Shown here piece by piece: positions 8,275-17,447 of a DNA stretch of 64,000 nt. Position numbers and translations under genes: made by a program. Source of the stretch: Gammaproteobacteria bacterium (lineage in GTDB: Bacteria; Pseudomonadota; Gammaproteobacteria; Poriferisulfidales; GCA-002705445); contig JAQWPG010000001.1 in assembly GCA_029268385.1 (NCBI GenBank), forward strand, positions 1 through 64,000, read 5' to 3'. Within the stretch, counting starts at the first letter, position 1, and every line of letters begins with the position of its first letter. The notes below the pieces were generated by a model. That model saw nothing but the letters and a program-made list of their open reading frames with translations, had not been told where the DNA came from and searched no databases.

Positions 8275-9393
8275 TTATTTTGGAATTAAAAGATAAATTT
8301 TATTGTCGTCACATTCTTCTTCTTTATTTATTTCTTCTTCGATTATATCAGAGTAATGATTTATAGTTTTTCCAGAATTTAATTTTGTGGCAACAATTGA
8401 AGAATAGTTGCATATATTGTAATTACCATAAATTTCTTTACTTATATCAAGTTTTCCATAAAAAACTATAGCTGCTTTTGGACATATTTCTATTATATTA
8501 TTTAACAACTTTAGATTATCAGAGTTGAAGACAGTAGAAATAATATCTGGATTATGAGATGCAATATTTTTTATATCCGCTATATCCAGTCTTTCTGTTT
8601 CTGGGCTTTTTCTGTAAGAAAAATAATTGTTTAAATCTAAAAAGGCATCATCATTATTAGTAGCAATTATTGTTTTTTTTACCTTTATATAGCTACTTAC
8701 GTTTATCTCGAAAGGAAGTGATGGATTGTTTCCAAGGTCACAATATGTAATATGTTTCCCTGAAAAATTATCCTGTATTATTTTTTCAATTATGGAGCTA
8801 AATTTGCTAGTTAACCAGATATTTTTCACAGTATCTACGTAATCAATTTTTTTGCTCTCTAAGTCATTTCTAAAGTTTTTATTTCCAATTTCTTCGAGAT
8901 AAAAATTTAGCGTACTATTTATTTTGTCTGGAAATTTTTTCCCAATTCTCATAGACATTACACCATCATTTTCCGCCCACACATTATTTCTACCTGTCCA
9001 TCCAGTCCTGCTAGTGAAAATATTTTCTAAAAAGCTTCTTGACCACATACCTTTTTCATTTGCTTGCTCTTCGGGGTAGACAGGAAGTATTATTGCGCCA
9101 TCTGTTTTTATAATTTTCAAAAGATATCTTAAGTAAGAAGCAGCCCAATTATTAGAAAACAATGGAAAACTTAATCCAATATATATCTTATCAATACTAT
9201 TTTTCTTGAATGGGTATAAAACATTTGATATCTGTTTTTCTTTTGGGCCCGACAGGTTCTCTGACTCAACAGTCATACTTATTAAGTCTTCTTTTTTAGG
9301 TTTGATCATAGAGTGTTTGTCTCTTTGATCGCTTATATAATAAAAAATATCTTCTTCGATATATTTTTCAGATTTATGAAAAATTAGTTCCAT
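8275..9393 (-). CDS. unrecognised protein, possibly methyltransferase-like
   Basis: 372 residues; I do not recognise a named family. The segment around residues 60-150 (a YPFKKNSIDKIYIG stretch, then a YLRYLLKIIKTDGAIILPVYP stretch in two parts) reads like the second half of a class I methyltransferase, where a designated chair of strands follows a 'leader makes report' loop. A second Rossmann-like segment, THITYCDLGNNPS-like, lies near residue 230 and is followed by an acidic strand end (IIATNND), which could be another nucleotide- or SAM-binding fold. The glycine-rich SAM loop is not canonical in either half. It is translationally tied to the nuclease gene downstream (1-base gap) and lies 10 bases after the Dabb gene's start side neighbour. 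Function unknown. Confidence 0.5.
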   Translation of the reverse strand: MELIFHKSEKYIEEDIFYYISDQRDKHSMIKPKKEDLISMTVESENLSGPKEKQISNVLYPFKKNSIDKIYIGLSFPLFSNNWAASYLRYLLKIIKTDGAIILPVYPEEQANEKGMWSRSFLENIFTSRTGWTGRNNVWAENDGVMSMRIGKKFPDKINSTLNFYLEEIGNKNFRNDLESKKIDYVDTVKNIWLTSKFSSIIEKIIQDNFSGKHITYCDLGNNPSLPFEINVSSYIKVKKTIIATNNDDAFLDLNNYFSYRKSPETERLDIADIKNIASHNPDIISTVFNSDNLKLLNNIIEICPKAAIVFYGKLDISKEIYGNYNICNYSSIVATKLNSGKTINHYSDIIEEEINKEEECDDNKIYLLIPK

Positions 9394-9403
9394 TTTTTCT
9401 TCT

Positions 9404-9802
9404 TTATTCTTGAATTATTGTGTCGTAAACCGTAATTTTATTCGCCAGTGGCTTGATTACTTCATTTGCAATTTTAATATGAATTGGGTGAACTAGATAG
9501 TCTTTCAAATAATCTTTTGAAGCAAATTTAATTATTATACTAACATCAAAAGTATCATCCACGATTACTCTCGCACTTCTTAGAACTCTACCTGTTGATA
9601 CTTCTAGTACACCAGGAATTTTTTCTAACTCTCTACTAGCGTTTATTATTTTATTTATCCTCATTTCATTTCTATATGTCTTTAGCCAAATTAATACAAC
9701 ATGGTAAACCGGCTTTTCATCTAAAAATTCATCTGCATAGCTTGGAGAATTTATTAATCCAATCACTATGAAAATAGATATATATTTTTTTAGTATGCTC
9801 AT
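9404..9802 (-). CDS. exported Dabb (stress-responsive A/B barrel) domain protein
   Basis: 132 residues. Residues 1-23 form a signal peptide (KKY, then a hydrophobic run, then SYADE), so the protein is probably exported to the periplasm. The mature part fits the Dabb domain: YHVVLIWLK at the start, IPGVLEVSTGR in the middle and YLVHPIHIKIANEVIKPLA near the end, with the conserved HP..H pattern. Dabb proteins are small dimeric barrels; most known ones are cytoplasmic, so export is a little unusual. It is the first gene of the three-gene minus-strand set with the methyltransferase-like and nuclease genes; the shared role, if any, is unknown. Confidence 0.7.
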   Translation of the reverse strand: MSILKKYISIFIVIGLINSPSYADEFLDEKPVYHVVLIWLKTYRNEMRINKIINASRELEKIPGVLEVSTGRVLRSARVIVDDTFDVSIIIKFASKDYLKDYLVHPIHIKIANEVIKPLANKITVYDTIIQE

Positions 9803-9878
9803 ATAATTTTTTTCGCTGTAAATTAATGCTATTATGCATGATTATTATATAAATGTTATATTTACATTTAATAAATAA

Positions 9879-9955
<77 letters not shown>

Positions 9956-9981
9956 TTAATTTTATATTATAAGATATTAGA

Positions 9982-11877
9982 ATGCCAAAAATTACATTAC
10001 CAGATGGTCATAATAAGGAGATTCCTGATAATACAACCTTATTTGATGTTGCTAAAGATATTAGTAATTCTTTAGCAAAAGTTGCTGTTGCAGGAAAAAT
10101 TAATGGTCAATTAAGAGATCTTTCTGTGGTAATAGAAAATGATAGTAATATAGAAATAATAAAGAAGAATGACGATGATGGAATCAATATTGTTCGCCAC
10201 TCCTTTGCCCATTTAATAGGCCACGCAATAAAACAATTATATCCAAATGCTAAAATGGCTATTGGGCCTGTAATCAAAAATGGCTTTTATTATGATATTG
10301 ATTGTGACGAACCTATTAGTATTGATGAATTAGTACTAATAGAAAAAAAAATCAAAGAATTAACTAAAAGTAATTATGACGTTATAAGAAAAGTTGTAAC
10401 TCCTCAAGAAGCGTTAAGTGTTTTTGTTGAAAGAGATGAGCCATACAAGCAAGAAATTGTTCGCGAAATTCCTGATGGTGAAGAGATAGCTTTATATTTC
10501 CATCAAGAATACGTCGATATGTGTAGGGGCCCACATGTGCCAAATACAAAATTTTTAAAGCATTTTAAACTTACAAAAGTAGCTGGAGCATATTGGAGAG
10601 GAAATTCAGACAATAAAATGCTTCAAAGAATTTATGGTACTGCATGGGATAAAAAAGAGGAATTAGATAATTACATACAAAAAATAGAAGATGCTGAAAA
10701 GTTAGATCATAGAAAAATTGGAAAACAGCAAGATTTATTTCATTTTCAAGAAGAAGCTCCAGGAATGGTTTTTTGGCATAGCAAAGGTTGGACAATATAT
10801 AATATTATAAAAGATTATATTAGAGATAAAACCTTGAAGAATGGATATCTAGAAGTTAATACCCCGCAAATATTAGATAGAAAATTATGGGAGAGGTCGG
10901 GTCATTGGGATAAATTCGGAGATATGATTTTTACTACAAATTCTGAAAAAAAAGATTACGCGATCAAGCCTATGAATTGCCCAGCTCATGTTCAAATATT
11001 TAATCAGGGTTTAAAAAGCTATAAAGATTTACCTATAAAAATATCTGAATTTGGTTTAGTTCATAGAAACGAGCCTTCGGGTACTTTGCATGGCCTTATG
11101 AGAGCAAGACAATTTGTGCAAGATGACGCACATATTTTTTGCACTGAAAGTCAGTTAAGTGATGAAATAAAAAGTTTAATTAAAATGACTTTTTCTGTTT
11201 ATGAGCATTTTGGTTTTAAAGATATAAGTATAGCTCTATCTACAAGGCCTGAGAAAAGAGTGGGAAATGAAGAATTATGGGATAAGTCAGAAAATATACT
11301 TAAAGATGTGCTCACTGAAAGTGTTGAATCTTTTACTATTCAGGATGGAGAAGGAGCATTCTACGGGCCAAAAATAGAATTCTCACTCACAGATTCTTTA
11401 GATAGAGTTTGGCAATGTGGAACAATACAACTGGATTTCTCTATGCCATCAGCACTAACAGCATCTTATGTAGATGAAAACGACAATAAATTAGTGCCAG
11501 TAATGATACATAGGGCTATTTTAGGCTCAATAGAACGCTTTATTGGCATACTTATAGAGCATTATGGTGGAAATTTACCATTTTGGTTAAGTCCTAAGCA
11601 AATAATAATTGCTAATATAGCCGATAAGCATGTAGAATTCGCAAAGAAAATCAAAAAAGTATTAGCTGAAAATGATTTTCGCTGTTCTTTAGACTTGAGA
11701 AACGAAAAGATTGGTTATAAGATTCGTGAACTTATTATTGCAAAAGTTCCTTATGTTGTGATAATTGGCGATAAAGAAGTTTCATCCGGCAAAATTTCAG
11801 TCAGAGAGTATGACGGCACTGAGCATGAATTAATCAGTGTGGATGATTTTATCGGAAAATTGAATAGTAAAAAATAA
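9982..11877 (+). CDS. thrS: threonyl-tRNA synthetase
   Basis: 631 residues, close to the usual 640. The order is an N-terminal TGS domain (residues 1-60), the editing domain with its [10 protein letters not shown] and later C/H zinc-like site around 70-225, the class II catalytic core (NCPAHVQIF for motif 2 region, HRNEPSG, and FYGPKIEF, with the closing [12 protein letters not shown] motif 3), and a C-terminal anticodon-binding domain from about 535. It charges tRNA-Thr. It heads the conserved run thrS-infC-rpmI-rplT-pheS-pheT-ihfA. No E. coli-like operator domain could be recognised upstream, where only 26 bases separate it from the tRNA. Confidence 0.97.
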   Translation: MPKITLPDGHNKEIPDNTTLFDVAKDISNSLAKVAVAGKINGQLRDLSVVIENDSNIEIIKKNDDDGINIVRHSFAHLIGHAIKQLYPNAKMAIGPVIKNGFYYDIDCDEPISIDELVLIEKKIKELTKSNYDVIRKVVTPQEALSVFVERDEPYKQEIVREIPDGEEIALYFHQEYVDMCRGPHVPNTKFLKHFKLTKVAGAYWRGNSDNKMLQRIYGTAWDKKEELDNYIQKIEDAEKLDHRKIGKQQDLFHFQEEAPGMVFWHSKGWTIYNIIKDYIRDKTLKNGYLEVNTPQILDRKLWERSGHWDKFGDMIFTTNSEKKDYAIKPMNCPAHVQIFNQGLKSYKDLPIKISEFGLVHRNEPSGTLHGLMRARQFVQDDAHIFCTESQLSDEIKSLIKMTFSVYEHFGFKDISIALSTRPEKRVGNEELWDKSENILKDVLTESVESFTIQDGEGAFYGPKIEFSLTDSLDRVWQCGTIQLDFSMPSALTASYVDENDNKLVPVMIHRAILGSIERFIGILIEHYGGNLPFWLSPKQIIIANIADKHVEFAKKIKKVLAENDFRCSLDLRNEKIGYKIRELIIAKVPYVVIIGDKEVSSGKISVREYDGTEHELISVDDFIGKLNSKK

Positions 11878-11896
11878 TTATAAATTAGTATATAAT

Positions 11897-11911
11897 AGGA
11901 GAGTAGAAATT
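11897..11911 (+). promoter_or_regulatory. infC ribosome-binding site and AUU start codon
   Basis: AGGAGAG at 11897-11903 is the strongest Shine-Dalgarno site in the area and is spaced 5 bases from an ATT at 11909-11911. Reading from this ATT gives the full IF3 N-terminus in frame. In E. coli, infC also starts with AUU, which IF3 itself discriminates against, giving feedback control. The same mechanism is inferred here. Confidence 0.85.
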
Positions 11912-12424
11912 AGTTCAGACAAATATACAAGGCTTAATCAGAGTATTAAAACTCCTGAGGTAAGATTAATAGGCGTTGAAGGAGAAAATCTAGGTGTTGT
12001 TAAAATAAGTGATGCCCTAGAAATAGCAAAGGAAGCTGATCTTGATTTGGTAGAAGTGACTCCAAATGCTAAGCCTCCAGTTTGCAAAGTAATGAACTAT
12101 GGAAAATTTAGATTTGAGCAAAACAAGAAAGCTCAACAAGCTAAAAAGAAACAGAAGCAACAGCAGGTAAAAGAAATTAAATTAAGACCTGGTACTGAAG
12201 AGAATGATTATCAGACCAAGCTTAATAATATTAAAAGATTTATAACTGATGGAGATAAAGCAAAGATTACCATCAGATTTAGAGGAAGAGAACTTGCCCA
12301 TAAAGAAATAGGTATGAAGCAAGTCGAGAGGATAGAAAAAGATTTAGAAGATATTGCTGAAGTTGAGCAAAGGGCTAAGTTTGAAGGAAGGCAGATCGTA
12401 ATGGTAATTGCCCCAAGAAAATAA
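11909..12424 (+). CDS. infC: translation initiation factor IF-3 (AUU start)
   Basis: From the ATT at 11909 the frame gives 171 residues, the normal IF3 length; starting at the first ATG-like codon would lose about 46 residues of the N-terminal domain. The sequence opens SSDKYTRLNQ and continues with PEVRLIG, then LDLVEVTPNAKPPVCK and MNYGKFRFEQ, all typical IF3 motifs, followed by a basic linker and the C-terminal domain ending in MVIAPRK. IF3 binds the 30S subunit and checks start codons. The rare start codon implies autoregulation. rpmI follows after 15 bases, so L35 and L20 are probably expressed from the same message. Confidence 0.96.
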   Translation: MSSDKYTRLNQSIKTPEVRLIGVEGENLGVVKISDALEIAKEADLDLVEVTPNAKPPVCKVMNYGKFRFEQNKKAQQAKKKQKQQQVKEIKLRPGTEENDYQTKLNNIKRFITDGDKAKITIRFRGRELAHKEIGMKQVERIEKDLEDIAEVEQRAKFEGRQIVMVIAPRK

Positions 12425-12439
12425 ATTAAGGAAAAGAGA

Positions 12440-12637
12440 ATGCCAAAGTTAAAAACAAATAGAGGAGCTGCAAAAAGATTTAAAGCTACTTCATCTGGAA
12501 AATTTAAATGTAAAAGATCACATTTAAGACATATTTTGACTAAAAAAAGTACAAAGCGTAAACGTACACTAAGATCGCCAGATATGGTTGAGAAAGTTGA
12601 TACACCAGCAATAAGAAAGTTATTGCCATATATTTAA
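12440..12637 (+). CDS. rpmI: 50S ribosomal protein L35
   Basis: 65 residues, the normal length. [14 protein letters not shown] and [15 protein letters not shown] are the family signatures; the protein is very basic as expected for an rRNA-binding protein of the large subunit. It has a GGAAAAGAG ribosome-binding site and stands between infC and rplT, the invariant bacterial order. Confidence 0.97.
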   Translation: MPKLKTNRGAAKRFKATSSGKFKCKRSHLRHILTKKSTKRKRTLRSPDMVEKVDTPAIRKLLPYI

Positions 12638-12653
12638 TTTGGAGTAAGTAAAG

Positions 12654-13013
12654 ATGTCAAGAGTAAAAAGAGGCGTAACAGCACATGCGAGACACAAAAA
12701 AGTTAAAGCAAAAGCTAAAGGATATTACGGCGCTAGAAAAAATATTTATAGAGTTGCAACTCAAGCGGTTACAAAAGCCGGGCAATATGCTTACAGAGAT
12801 AGAAAGCAAAAAAAGAGAACATTTAGGGCTTTATGGATAGTTAGGATCAACGCTGCAGCAAGAATGTATGACTTGAGCTACAGCACTTTGATTAATGGTC
12901 TAAATAAAGCAGAAATAGATATAGATAGAAAAATTCTTGCGGACTTAGCAATGAATGATATCGAAACTTTTGCTGCAATAGCAAAAGAAGCGAAGTCACA
13001 ACTTGCAGCGTAA
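12654..13013 (+). CDS. rplT: 50S ribosomal protein L20
   Basis: 119 residues, normal. The N-terminal tail [17 protein letters not shown], the [13 protein letters not shown] segment and the globular [11 protein letters not shown] region are all diagnostic. L20 is an early assembly protein of the 50S subunit; in E. coli it also represses rpmI-rplT translation by binding the mRNA, but no clear binding structure was recognised here. The stop overlaps the pheS start by one base (TAATG). Confidence 0.97.
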   Translation: MSRVKRGVTAHARHKKVKAKAKGYYGARKNIYRVATQAVTKAGQYAYRDRKQKKRTFRALWIVRINAAARMYDLSYSTLINGLNKAEIDIDRKILADLAMNDIETFAAIAKEAKSQLAA

Positions 13014-14026
13014 TGTCTGGCAAAACTTTAAAAAGTGATTTAAAAAAAGTTTTAGAGGATGCATCAAAGTTAATCAAAGACGCAAAAGACCTATCTGAAT
13101 TAGAATTATTTAGAGTAAAGTTTTTGGGTAAAAAAAGTTTGCTGAATAGTTTTATGAAGTCTTTATCAGATTTAGATGGCGAACAAAAAGCTAAAGCCGG
13201 AAAGAGTTTAAATATCACTAAGACTAAAATTAATGATTTAATAAGCGAAAAGAAAAAAGTATTAAGCAATAGTGATGTTAAAAAAGATGATGGTTTTGAC
13301 CCATCAATGCCAGGAAAAGAGTCATCAATTGGTAGTTTGCATCCAATAACAAAAACAATGAATTATGCCATTCAAATATTTGAGTCATTGAAATTTGAAT
13401 GTGTAGAAGGTCCTGAAATCGAAGACGATTTTCATAATTTCACTGCTTTAAACATACCTGATACCCATCCTGCACGAGCAATGCATGATACATTTTATCT
13501 TGCAGATAATAACTTGCTTAGAACACACACCTCATCAGTACAAGTGAGGATAATGGACAAAGAAAATCCGCCCATCAGAATAATAGCTCCAGGAAAAGTT
13601 TACAGGAAAGATTCTGATATAACTCATACCCCAATGTTTCATCAGATTGAGGGTTTATATATTGATAAGGATATTTCCTTTTCAAACTTAAAATCAATTA
13701 TAAATATATTTCTAAAGAGTTTTTTTGAAGAAGATGAGTTAAAAATTAGATTTCGTCCGTCATACTTTCCATTTACCGAGCCATCAGCTGAAGTAGATAT
13801 TGAGTACATAGATAGCAAGGGTAATAAAAATTGGCTAGAAATTTTAGGATGCGGCATGGTGCATCCCAATGTTCTCGATATGGCAAATATAGATTCATCT
13901 ATTTATAGTGGTTATGCTTTTGGATTAGGGGTTGAAAGATTGGCAATGCTCAAGTTAGGTATAACAGATTTGAGATTATTTTATGAAAACGATTTAAGAT
14001 TTTTAAAACAATTTCAGAGAACATAG
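13013..14026 (+). CDS. pheS: phenylalanyl-tRNA synthetase alpha subunit
   Basis: 337 residues, close to the usual 327-340. It has the N-terminal coiled-coil arm (residues 1-90) that contacts tRNA, then the class II catalytic core with HPITKTMNYAIQIFESL, THTSSVQVR, GKVYRKDSDITH, MFHQIEG and the glycine-rich FGLGVERLAMLK at the end. It forms an alpha2-beta2 enzyme with PheT, the next gene 3 bases on. The catalytic subunit appears complete, in contrast to its shortened partner. Confidence 0.96.
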   Translation: MSGKTLKSDLKKVLEDASKLIKDAKDLSELELFRVKFLGKKSLLNSFMKSLSDLDGEQKAKAGKSLNITKTKINDLISEKKKVLSNSDVKKDDGFDPSMPGKESSIGSLHPITKTMNYAIQIFESLKFECVEGPEIEDDFHNFTALNIPDTHPARAMHDTFYLADNNLLRTHTSSVQVRIMDKENPPIRIIAPGKVYRKDSDITHTPMFHQIEGLYIDKDISFSNLKSIINIFLKSFFEEDELKIRFRPSYFPFTEPSAEVDIEYIDSKGNKNWLEILGCGMVHPNVLDMANIDSSIYSGYAFGLGVERLAMLKLGITDLRLFYENDLRFLKQFQRT

Positions 14027-14029
14027 AAT

Positions 14030-15991
14030 ATGAAACTAACTAGAAACTGGCTAGAAGATTATTTAGATATTCCTGTAAATACTGAGGATCTATGTCACCA
14101 ACTTACCATGGCAGGACTCGAAGTTGATAATATATCTTTAGTTAATAATGATGAGCTTATAGATATTGACCTAACTCCAAACAGATCAGATTGCTTATCT
14201 GTAAATGGAGTGGCCAGAGAACTTAGAAGTATTGATAAGAAATACAAAAGAAAAGTATTAAATAAAAATATTGAAGTAGATTCGTCTTGCGAAAATATAA
14301 AAATAAATTTTCATATTGCTGAAAAGGAAGTCTGCCCAAGATATGGATTTATGTACCTTGAAAACGTTTCATCATCTTTAAATACTCCAGAGCAAATAAA
14401 GAAAAGATTAAAAAGTATTGGAATAAAATCCATTCATCCAGTTGTAGATATATTAAATTATCTGATGATCGATATTGGCCAACCTATGCATGCATATGAT
14501 GCTGATAAAATTAAAGGTGATATTTCAGTAAGATTTGCAAAAAATAAAGAATCTTTTAAAGCTTTGGATGGAAATGAATATAAGTTAACAGATAAAAATA
14601 TTGTAGTTTCAGACGATAATGAAATTATTTCCCTAGCTGGAATTATTGGATCCGAGCACTGCTCAGTAACTTCAAAATCAAAAAATATTATTATTGAAAG
14701 TGCTTTTTTTAAGCCAAAAGCAATAGCAAATAAAGCTAGAGAATTAAAATTACAAACTGAGTCATCTCAAAGATTTGAAAGAGGTGTAGACTTTAATCTT
14801 CCAGAAGAAGCATTATTGAAATTAAGAAATATTCTTTGTGAGAACAAAATATGCGACTTTTCTGATATTAATATAATTAATCAAACAGAAAATTTACCTC
14901 AAAAAAATAATGTAAAATTAGATTTTAATAAGATACGAGCTCTAATTGGTATTGATATTAGTGATCATGATATTATAAATATACTTTCATCAATTGGTTG
15001 TCAAATTGATAAAGAAACTAGCAGCGTAAAGAGTTCAAGTTATAGATATGATTTAAGTATTCATGCAGATTATATTGAAGAAATTGCAAGATTATACGGG
15101 TATGACAATATTCCTATTATTTCTGAGAAAATATCTGCGCATCCAATTAAAAAATATTTACCATTTGACGTAACAAATGAGATTAAGAAATATTTTTATA
15201 ATAATAGCTTTTCAGAATGTATTAATTATTCTTTTGTTAATAATAGCTCACTTGAAAATTTTGATTGGAAAAATAACGAATTTGATAAACATCATAAAAT
15301 TACAAATTATATGAGTTTAGAGCAGAATAAGCTTAGAAGTAATATTGACTCATCTTTAATAAAGAATATTCATTATAATAATAATGTTAATTCTCAAAAT
15401 TCTTATAAGTTTTTTGAAGTAAGTAATGTGTTCAGCGATAAGATTGAGAAAGTATTGACATGTGTGGTCAGCGGAGATAGATACGCAGAAGGTTGGTCAT
15501 TGAAAAATAGGAAATTTGATAAATATGATATGACATCAGTGGTTGAGGATATTGCGAGACTATTCGGGCTTAAAAAAAGCGAAATAAACTACATAATCAA
15601 AGACACTATTAATGATAAAATGCATTTTATAGTTTTAACTTTATCAATTGATGATTTAATCAATACTATAAAAAAAAGTCCTGAAGAAAAATTTATAAAT
15701 TACTCAAAATTTCCATATATTAGAAGAGACTTATCTTTCTTAATCGACGTTTCAATAACCTATGCAACAATACTAAAATTAATAAAAAAAATTAATGTAC
15801 TTTCTCTAAAAAAAATATTACTCTTTGATTTATATATAGGAAAAAATGTACCTAACGGCAAAAAAAGCTTAGCGATGGGATTTATCTTTCAAGATAAAGA
15901 AAAGACGCTTACACATGAACAAGCAGACTTATATATTGAGACAATATTGAAAGAACTTCAAAGTGAATTTAATATTGAATTAAGAAAATAA
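14030..15991 (+). CDS. pheT: phenylalanyl-tRNA synthetase beta subunit lacking the tRNA-binding (OB-fold) domain
   Basis: 653 residues against about 795 in E. coli. The start is normal (NWLEDYL, LTMAGLEVD), but at residue 37 the sequence passes straight into IDIDLTPNRSDCLSV, which in E. coli comes after about 115 more residues. The missing piece corresponds to the EMAP/OB-fold tRNA-binding domain (B2, PF01588). What follows is ordinary: the B3/B4 editing region (CPRYGF, HPVVDILNYLM, GQPMHAYDAD), the B5 domain, the inactive catalytic-like core and a C-terminal FDX-ACB anticodon domain (FPYIRRDLSFL to the end). The frame is open throughout, so this is a clean domain loss and not a frameshift. 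Confidence 0.95.
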   Translation: MKLTRNWLEDYLDIPVNTEDLCHQLTMAGLEVDNISLVNNDELIDIDLTPNRSDCLSVNGVARELRSIDKKYKRKVLNKNIEVDSSCENIKINFHIAEKEVCPRYGFMYLENVSSSLNTPEQIKKRLKSIGIKSIHPVVDILNYLMIDIGQPMHAYDADKIKGDISVRFAKNKESFKALDGNEYKLTDKNIVVSDDNEIISLAGIIGSEHCSVTSKSKNIIIESAFFKPKAIANKARELKLQTESSQRFERGVDFNLPEEALLKLRNILCENKICDFSDINIINQTENLPQKNNVKLDFNKIRALIGIDISDHDIINILSSIGCQIDKETSSVKSSSYRYDLSIHADYIEEIARLYGYDNIPIISEKISAHPIKKYLPFDVTNEIKKYFYNNSFSECINYSFVNNSSLENFDWKNNEFDKHHKITNYMSLEQNKLRSNIDSSLIKNIHYNNNVNSQNSYKFFEVSNVFSDKIEKVLTCVVSGDRYAEGWSLKNRKFDKYDMTSVVEDIARLFGLKKSEINYIIKDTINDKMHFIVLTLSIDDLINTIKKSPEEKFINYSKFPYIRRDLSFLIDVSITYATILKLIKKINVLSLKKILLFDLYIGKNVPNGKKSLAMGFIFQDKEKTLTHEQADLYIETILKELQSEFNIELRK

Positions 15992-16006
15992 ATTAAGGCA
16001 TTTGAA

Positions 16007-16303
16007 ATGGCACTCACAAAAGCAGAGATTGCAGAAAAACTTTACGAAGAACTTGGTTTAAATAAAAGAGAAGCAAAAGAATTTGTAGAGATTTTTTTTA
16101 ACGAAATATCCGAAACACTAGTGTCAGGTTTAGATGTAAAAATTTCCGGTTTTGGTAATTTTATATTAAGAGACAAGAAAGGTCGTCCAGGAAGAAACCC
16201 AAAAACCGGAGAAGATGTACTTATTAGTCCTAGAAGAGTTGTAACTTTTAGAGCTGGTCAAAAATTAAAATCTAGAGTTGAAAATAATGCAATTAGTGAC
16301 TGA
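16007..16303 (+). CDS. ihfA: integration host factor alpha subunit
   Basis: 98 residues, the normal size. It has the HU/IHF fold: [12 protein letters not shown] at the start, then [12 protein letters not shown] and [11 protein letters not shown], which leads into the DNA-inserting beta arm, and [10 protein letters not shown]. The location straight after pheT and before the MerR-type gene is the conserved gammaproteobacterial place for the alpha subunit rather than HU or IHF-beta. It bends DNA at specific sites for transcription and replication. The downstream gene's start overlaps its end. Confidence 0.93.
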   Translation: MALTKAEIAEKLYEELGLNKREAKEFVEIFFNEISETLVSGLDVKISGFGNFILRDKKGRPGRNPKTGEDVLISPRRVVTFRAGQKLKSRVENNAISD

Positions 16304-16646
16304 AAATAAACATAATGAATCTATACCTAGTAAAAGGTACTTCACAATCGGCGAAGTAAGTGATTTATGTGATGTTAAATCTCATGTTCTTAGATACTGG
16401 GAGCAAGAATTTCCATCCCTTTCTCCAGTTAAAAGAAGAGGCAACAGAAGATATTATCAAAGACACGACGTATTACTAATTAGACAAATTAGAAGTCTTT
16501 TATATGAGCAAGGATACACAATTGAAGGAGCTCGAAAGAAACTAACAGGAGAAGATGCAAACAATGATAATAATCAGTCGTCTCAATTGGTTCATCAAAT
16601 AGTTTCAGAATTAGAAGATGTTTTGTCGGTTCTAAAAAAAGATTAA
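16287..16646 (+). CDS. MerR-family transcriptional regulator
   Basis: 119 residues from the ATG at 16287 (a TTG at 16278 in the same frame is the alternative). The N-terminal MerR helix-turn-helix is clear: [22 protein letters not shown], split here as [10 protein letters not shown] and [11 protein letters not shown], then [16 protein letters not shown]. No metal- or ligand-binding cysteine set follows; the C-terminus is a short coiled helix. A MerR-like gene in this exact place, overlapping or just after ihfA, is conserved in Pseudomonas and relatives, but its targets are not established. Confidence 0.88.
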   Translation: MQLVTENKHNESIPSKRYFTIGEVSDLCDVKSHVLRYWEQEFPSLSPVKRRGNRRYYQRHDVLLIRQIRSLLYEQGYTIEGARKKLTGEDANNDNNQSSQLVHQIVSELEDVLSVLKKD

Positions 16647-16679
16647 ATTAAAGATAAATTTAGCAGAAGATAAAAACAA

Positions 16680-17441
16680 ATGAACAGTATAGATTTGGAA
16701 TTTATATTAGTTTTATTAATTATTATTAGTTTTATTTTAATTTTAATTAATAAAAATAAGATAAGCAAAAGAAATAAAGTCTTGTCATGGTTTATTTATC
16801 AAGCCAAATCTTTTTTGCCAATTTTATTAATAGTGTTGTTTCTAAGATCATTCATTGCAGAACCATTTAGAATACCATCAGGGTCAATGCTTCCAACATT
16901 ATTGATCGGCGACTATATACTTGTAAATAAGTATGAGTATGGAATTAGGCTTCCGCTAACAAAAACAAAAGTATTTGAGATTTCAACTCCTTCTAGAGGA
17001 GATGTTGTAGTTTTTAGATATCCTGGCAATGAAAAAATTAACTTTATAAAAAGAGTTATTGGCATTCCTGGCGACAAGATTAAATATATAAATAAAAAAT
17101 TATATGTAAATAATATCGAGTATAAAAAGGATAAACAAACAGTTCATACATTCATGAGTGAATTTACAAGGCCAGAGCTAGATATATATTCAGAAAATAA
17201 CTCAGATCGTTCTTACATCACATTAAATGATAATATGGCTCCACCAAATGACGATGAATTTATTGTCCCAAAAAATAAGTATTTTGTAATGGGGGATAAT
17301 AGAGATCATAGTAGTGACAGTAGATATTGGGGTTTTGTGCCGGAAAAAAATTTAGTAGGAAAAGCATTTTTAATATGGATGAATTTTAATAGCAAAAAGT
17401 TTAATATGAAATTTAATAGAATCGGAAGTTCTATAAAATAA
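16680..17441 (+). CDS. lepB: signal peptidase I
   Basis: 253 residues with two N-terminal membrane segments (about 7-24 and 42-58), then the periplasmic catalytic domain. The nucleophilic serine is in IPSGSMLPTL, the general-base lysine in FIKRVIGIPGD, and box E is MGDNRDHSSDSR. It removes signal peptides from exported proteins. In many gammaproteobacteria lepA precedes lepB; here the neighbour is the MerR gene 33 bases upstream. rnc follows after 6 bases. Confidence 0.96.
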   Translation: MNSIDLEFILVLLIIISFILILINKNKISKRNKVLSWFIYQAKSFLPILLIVLFLRSFIAEPFRIPSGSMLPTLLIGDYILVNKYEYGIRLPLTKTKVFEISTPSRGDVVVFRYPGNEKINFIKRVIGIPGDKIKYINKKLYVNNIEYKKDKQTVHTFMSEFTRPELDIYSENNSDRSYITLNDNMAPPNDDEFIVPKNKYFVMGDNRDHSSDSRYWGFVPEKNLVGKAFLIWMNFNSKKFNMKFNRIGSSIK

Positions 17442-17447
17442 TATTTT

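Noticed and set aside
7159-9878. A genomic island integrated at tRNA-Val
   Set aside because: The odd genes lie on the 5' side of the tRNA, whereas integrases normally use the 3' end. No integrase, no direct repeat of the tRNA 3' end and no base-composition break was seen.
14030-15991. PheT shortened by a frameshift or broken gene
   Set aside because: The reading frame is continuous, the flanking motifs join in phase and the C-terminal FDX-ACB domain is intact, so a domain deletion fits better.
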